A stretch of DNA of 64,000 bases from NCBI RefSeq assembly GCF_024218795.1, contig NZ_CP100400.1:3224001-3288000 (forward strand). Direction: 5' to 3'. A model generated the notes under the pieces. That model searched no databases. It was given only the letters and a program-made list of their open reading frames with translations, and had not been told where the DNA came from. The position numbers and the translations under genes are program-made. Shown in pieces: positions 63,612 through 64,000 of the stretch; positions within the stretch are counted from its first letter, which is position 1; the number at the start of each line of letters is the position of its first letter. Source of the DNA: Halorussus aquaticus. Its GTDB lineage: Archaea; Halobacteriota; Halobacteria; Halobacteriales; Haladaptataceae.

Positions 63612-64000
63612 ATGCCAGCGTACAGCCCCGGCTTCCGCTCGCGCGAGTCCGAGTGCGACCGACTCGACGTACCCGTCGAGGGCGAGATTCCGGCGTGGCT
63701 CTCGGGGACGCTCGTGCGCAACGGCCCGGGCAGGTTCGAGGTCGGCGGCGAGCGCGTCGCCCACTGGTTCGACGGACTGGCGATGCTCCGGGCGTTCCGC
63801 TTCGGGGACGGCGAGGTGACGTACTCGAACCGATTCCTGCGGACCGAGACCTTCCGGACGGCCGTCGAGGAGGGCGAGCTATCGAGCCAGTTCGCCACCT
63901 CGGGGAGCTACCTCCGGCGGCTCAAGTCGTTCCTGACCGACCCGACGGACAACGCCAACGTCCACGTCGCGCGCCTCGGCGGCGAGTACGTCGCGCTGAC
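63612..64000 (+). CDS. Carotenoid oxygenase (RPE65 family), N-terminal part
   Basis: The frame begins with ATG 63612 and runs off the window. MPAYSPGFRSRESECDRLDV, WLSGTLVRNGPGRFEVGG, and HWFDGLAMLRAFRFGDGEV match the N-terminus of carotenoid cleavage oxygenases, which cleave carotenoids, for example to retinal, with a His-coordinated iron. The catalytic His lie mostly outside this window. It follows the degenerate ANL gene closely and is likely cotranscribed. Confidence 0.92.
   Translation, partial: MPAYSPGFRSRESECDRLDVPVEGEIPAWLSGTLVRNGPGRFEVGGERVAHWFDGLAMLRAFRFGDGEVTYSNRFLRTETFRTAVEEGELSSQFATSGSYLRRLKSFLTDPTDNANVHVARLGGEYVAL

Overview
The window is chromosomal DNA from a haloarchaeon (class Halobacteria). 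The signs are high G+C, strongly acidic proteins, a split Tat translocase with a double-TatC protein, many exported proteins with twin-arginine signals, a PGF-CTERM-type tail, small zinc-ribbon and DUF proteins typical of haloarchaea, archaeal replication proteins (PCNA, RFC small subunit, Orc1/Cdc6), a SAMP2-like ubiquitin fold, and TATA boxes about 26-31 nt upstream of start codons, as expected for leaderless transcripts. The genus cannot be fixed from sequence alone. No rRNA, tRNA, CRISPR array, transposase or integrase was recognised. About 72 genes are described, two of them cut by the window edges.

Layout. 1-5.3 kb: small haloarchaeal conserved proteins, a PHP-domain hydrolase and a zinc-type ferredoxin. 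5.3-10.5 kb: aldo/keto reductase, MOSC protein, an HxlR regulator divergent from an organomercurial-lyase (MerB) homologue, and two overlapping kinase-like (APH) paralogues. 10.5-18.9 kb: ABC-2 exporter, PCNA, an orphan thiamine-binding pair, RlmE, small membrane proteins, a lipoprotein, and a queuosine-precursor transporter coupled to a ribbon-helix-helix regulator. 19.0-19.9 kb: a single low-G+C gene of unknown function. 20-25 kb: the divergent TatC genes, LarE, and a Tat-exported Cys-rich protein. 25-31 kb: a HhH-MutS-like protein, Orc1/Cdc6, an exported protein, an HTH regulator and an amphi-Trp-like protein. 31-42 kb: a dispersed hairpin-rich repeat, a MacB-like exporter, RpiA, a histone-fold-like protein, LarB, GIY-YIG protein, SDR, FMN reductase, P450, Bat-like regulator and phosphohexomutase. 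42.3-45 kb: a halocin-C8-like precursor interrupted in its twin-arginine motif, a small membrane protein beside it, a SAMP2-redoxin fusion, a tandem repeat and a second dispersed repeat copy. 45-55.5 kb: RFC small subunit, a second ABC-2 exporter, AlaRS, a BrkB-like protein, a Dps-like ferritin with long tails and an HD hydrolase. 55.5-59.4 kb: a three-gene operon for an exported PQQ dehydrogenase whose metal site looks lanthanide-type, with a copper-protein/CHRD partner. 59.8-64 kb: membrane protein, a catalytically degenerate alpha/beta hydrolase, a MazEF-like pair, a degenerate adenylate-forming enzyme and the start of a carotenoid oxygenase.

How the parts connect. The Tat genes here could serve the many Tat-signal proteins, including the PQQ operon, the Cys-rich protein, the thiamine-binding lipoprotein and, before its nonsense mutation, the halocin-like precursor. 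PCNA, RFC small subunit, Orc1 and the MutS-like protein belong to replication and repair but are not in one operon. LarB and LarE belong to nickel-pincer cofactor synthesis but lie about 11 kb apart. The strongest leads for unfamiliar biology are the PQQ operon, the interrupted halocin precursor with its neighbour, the SAMP2-redoxin fusion, the Cys-rich exported protein and the lone low-G+C gene.
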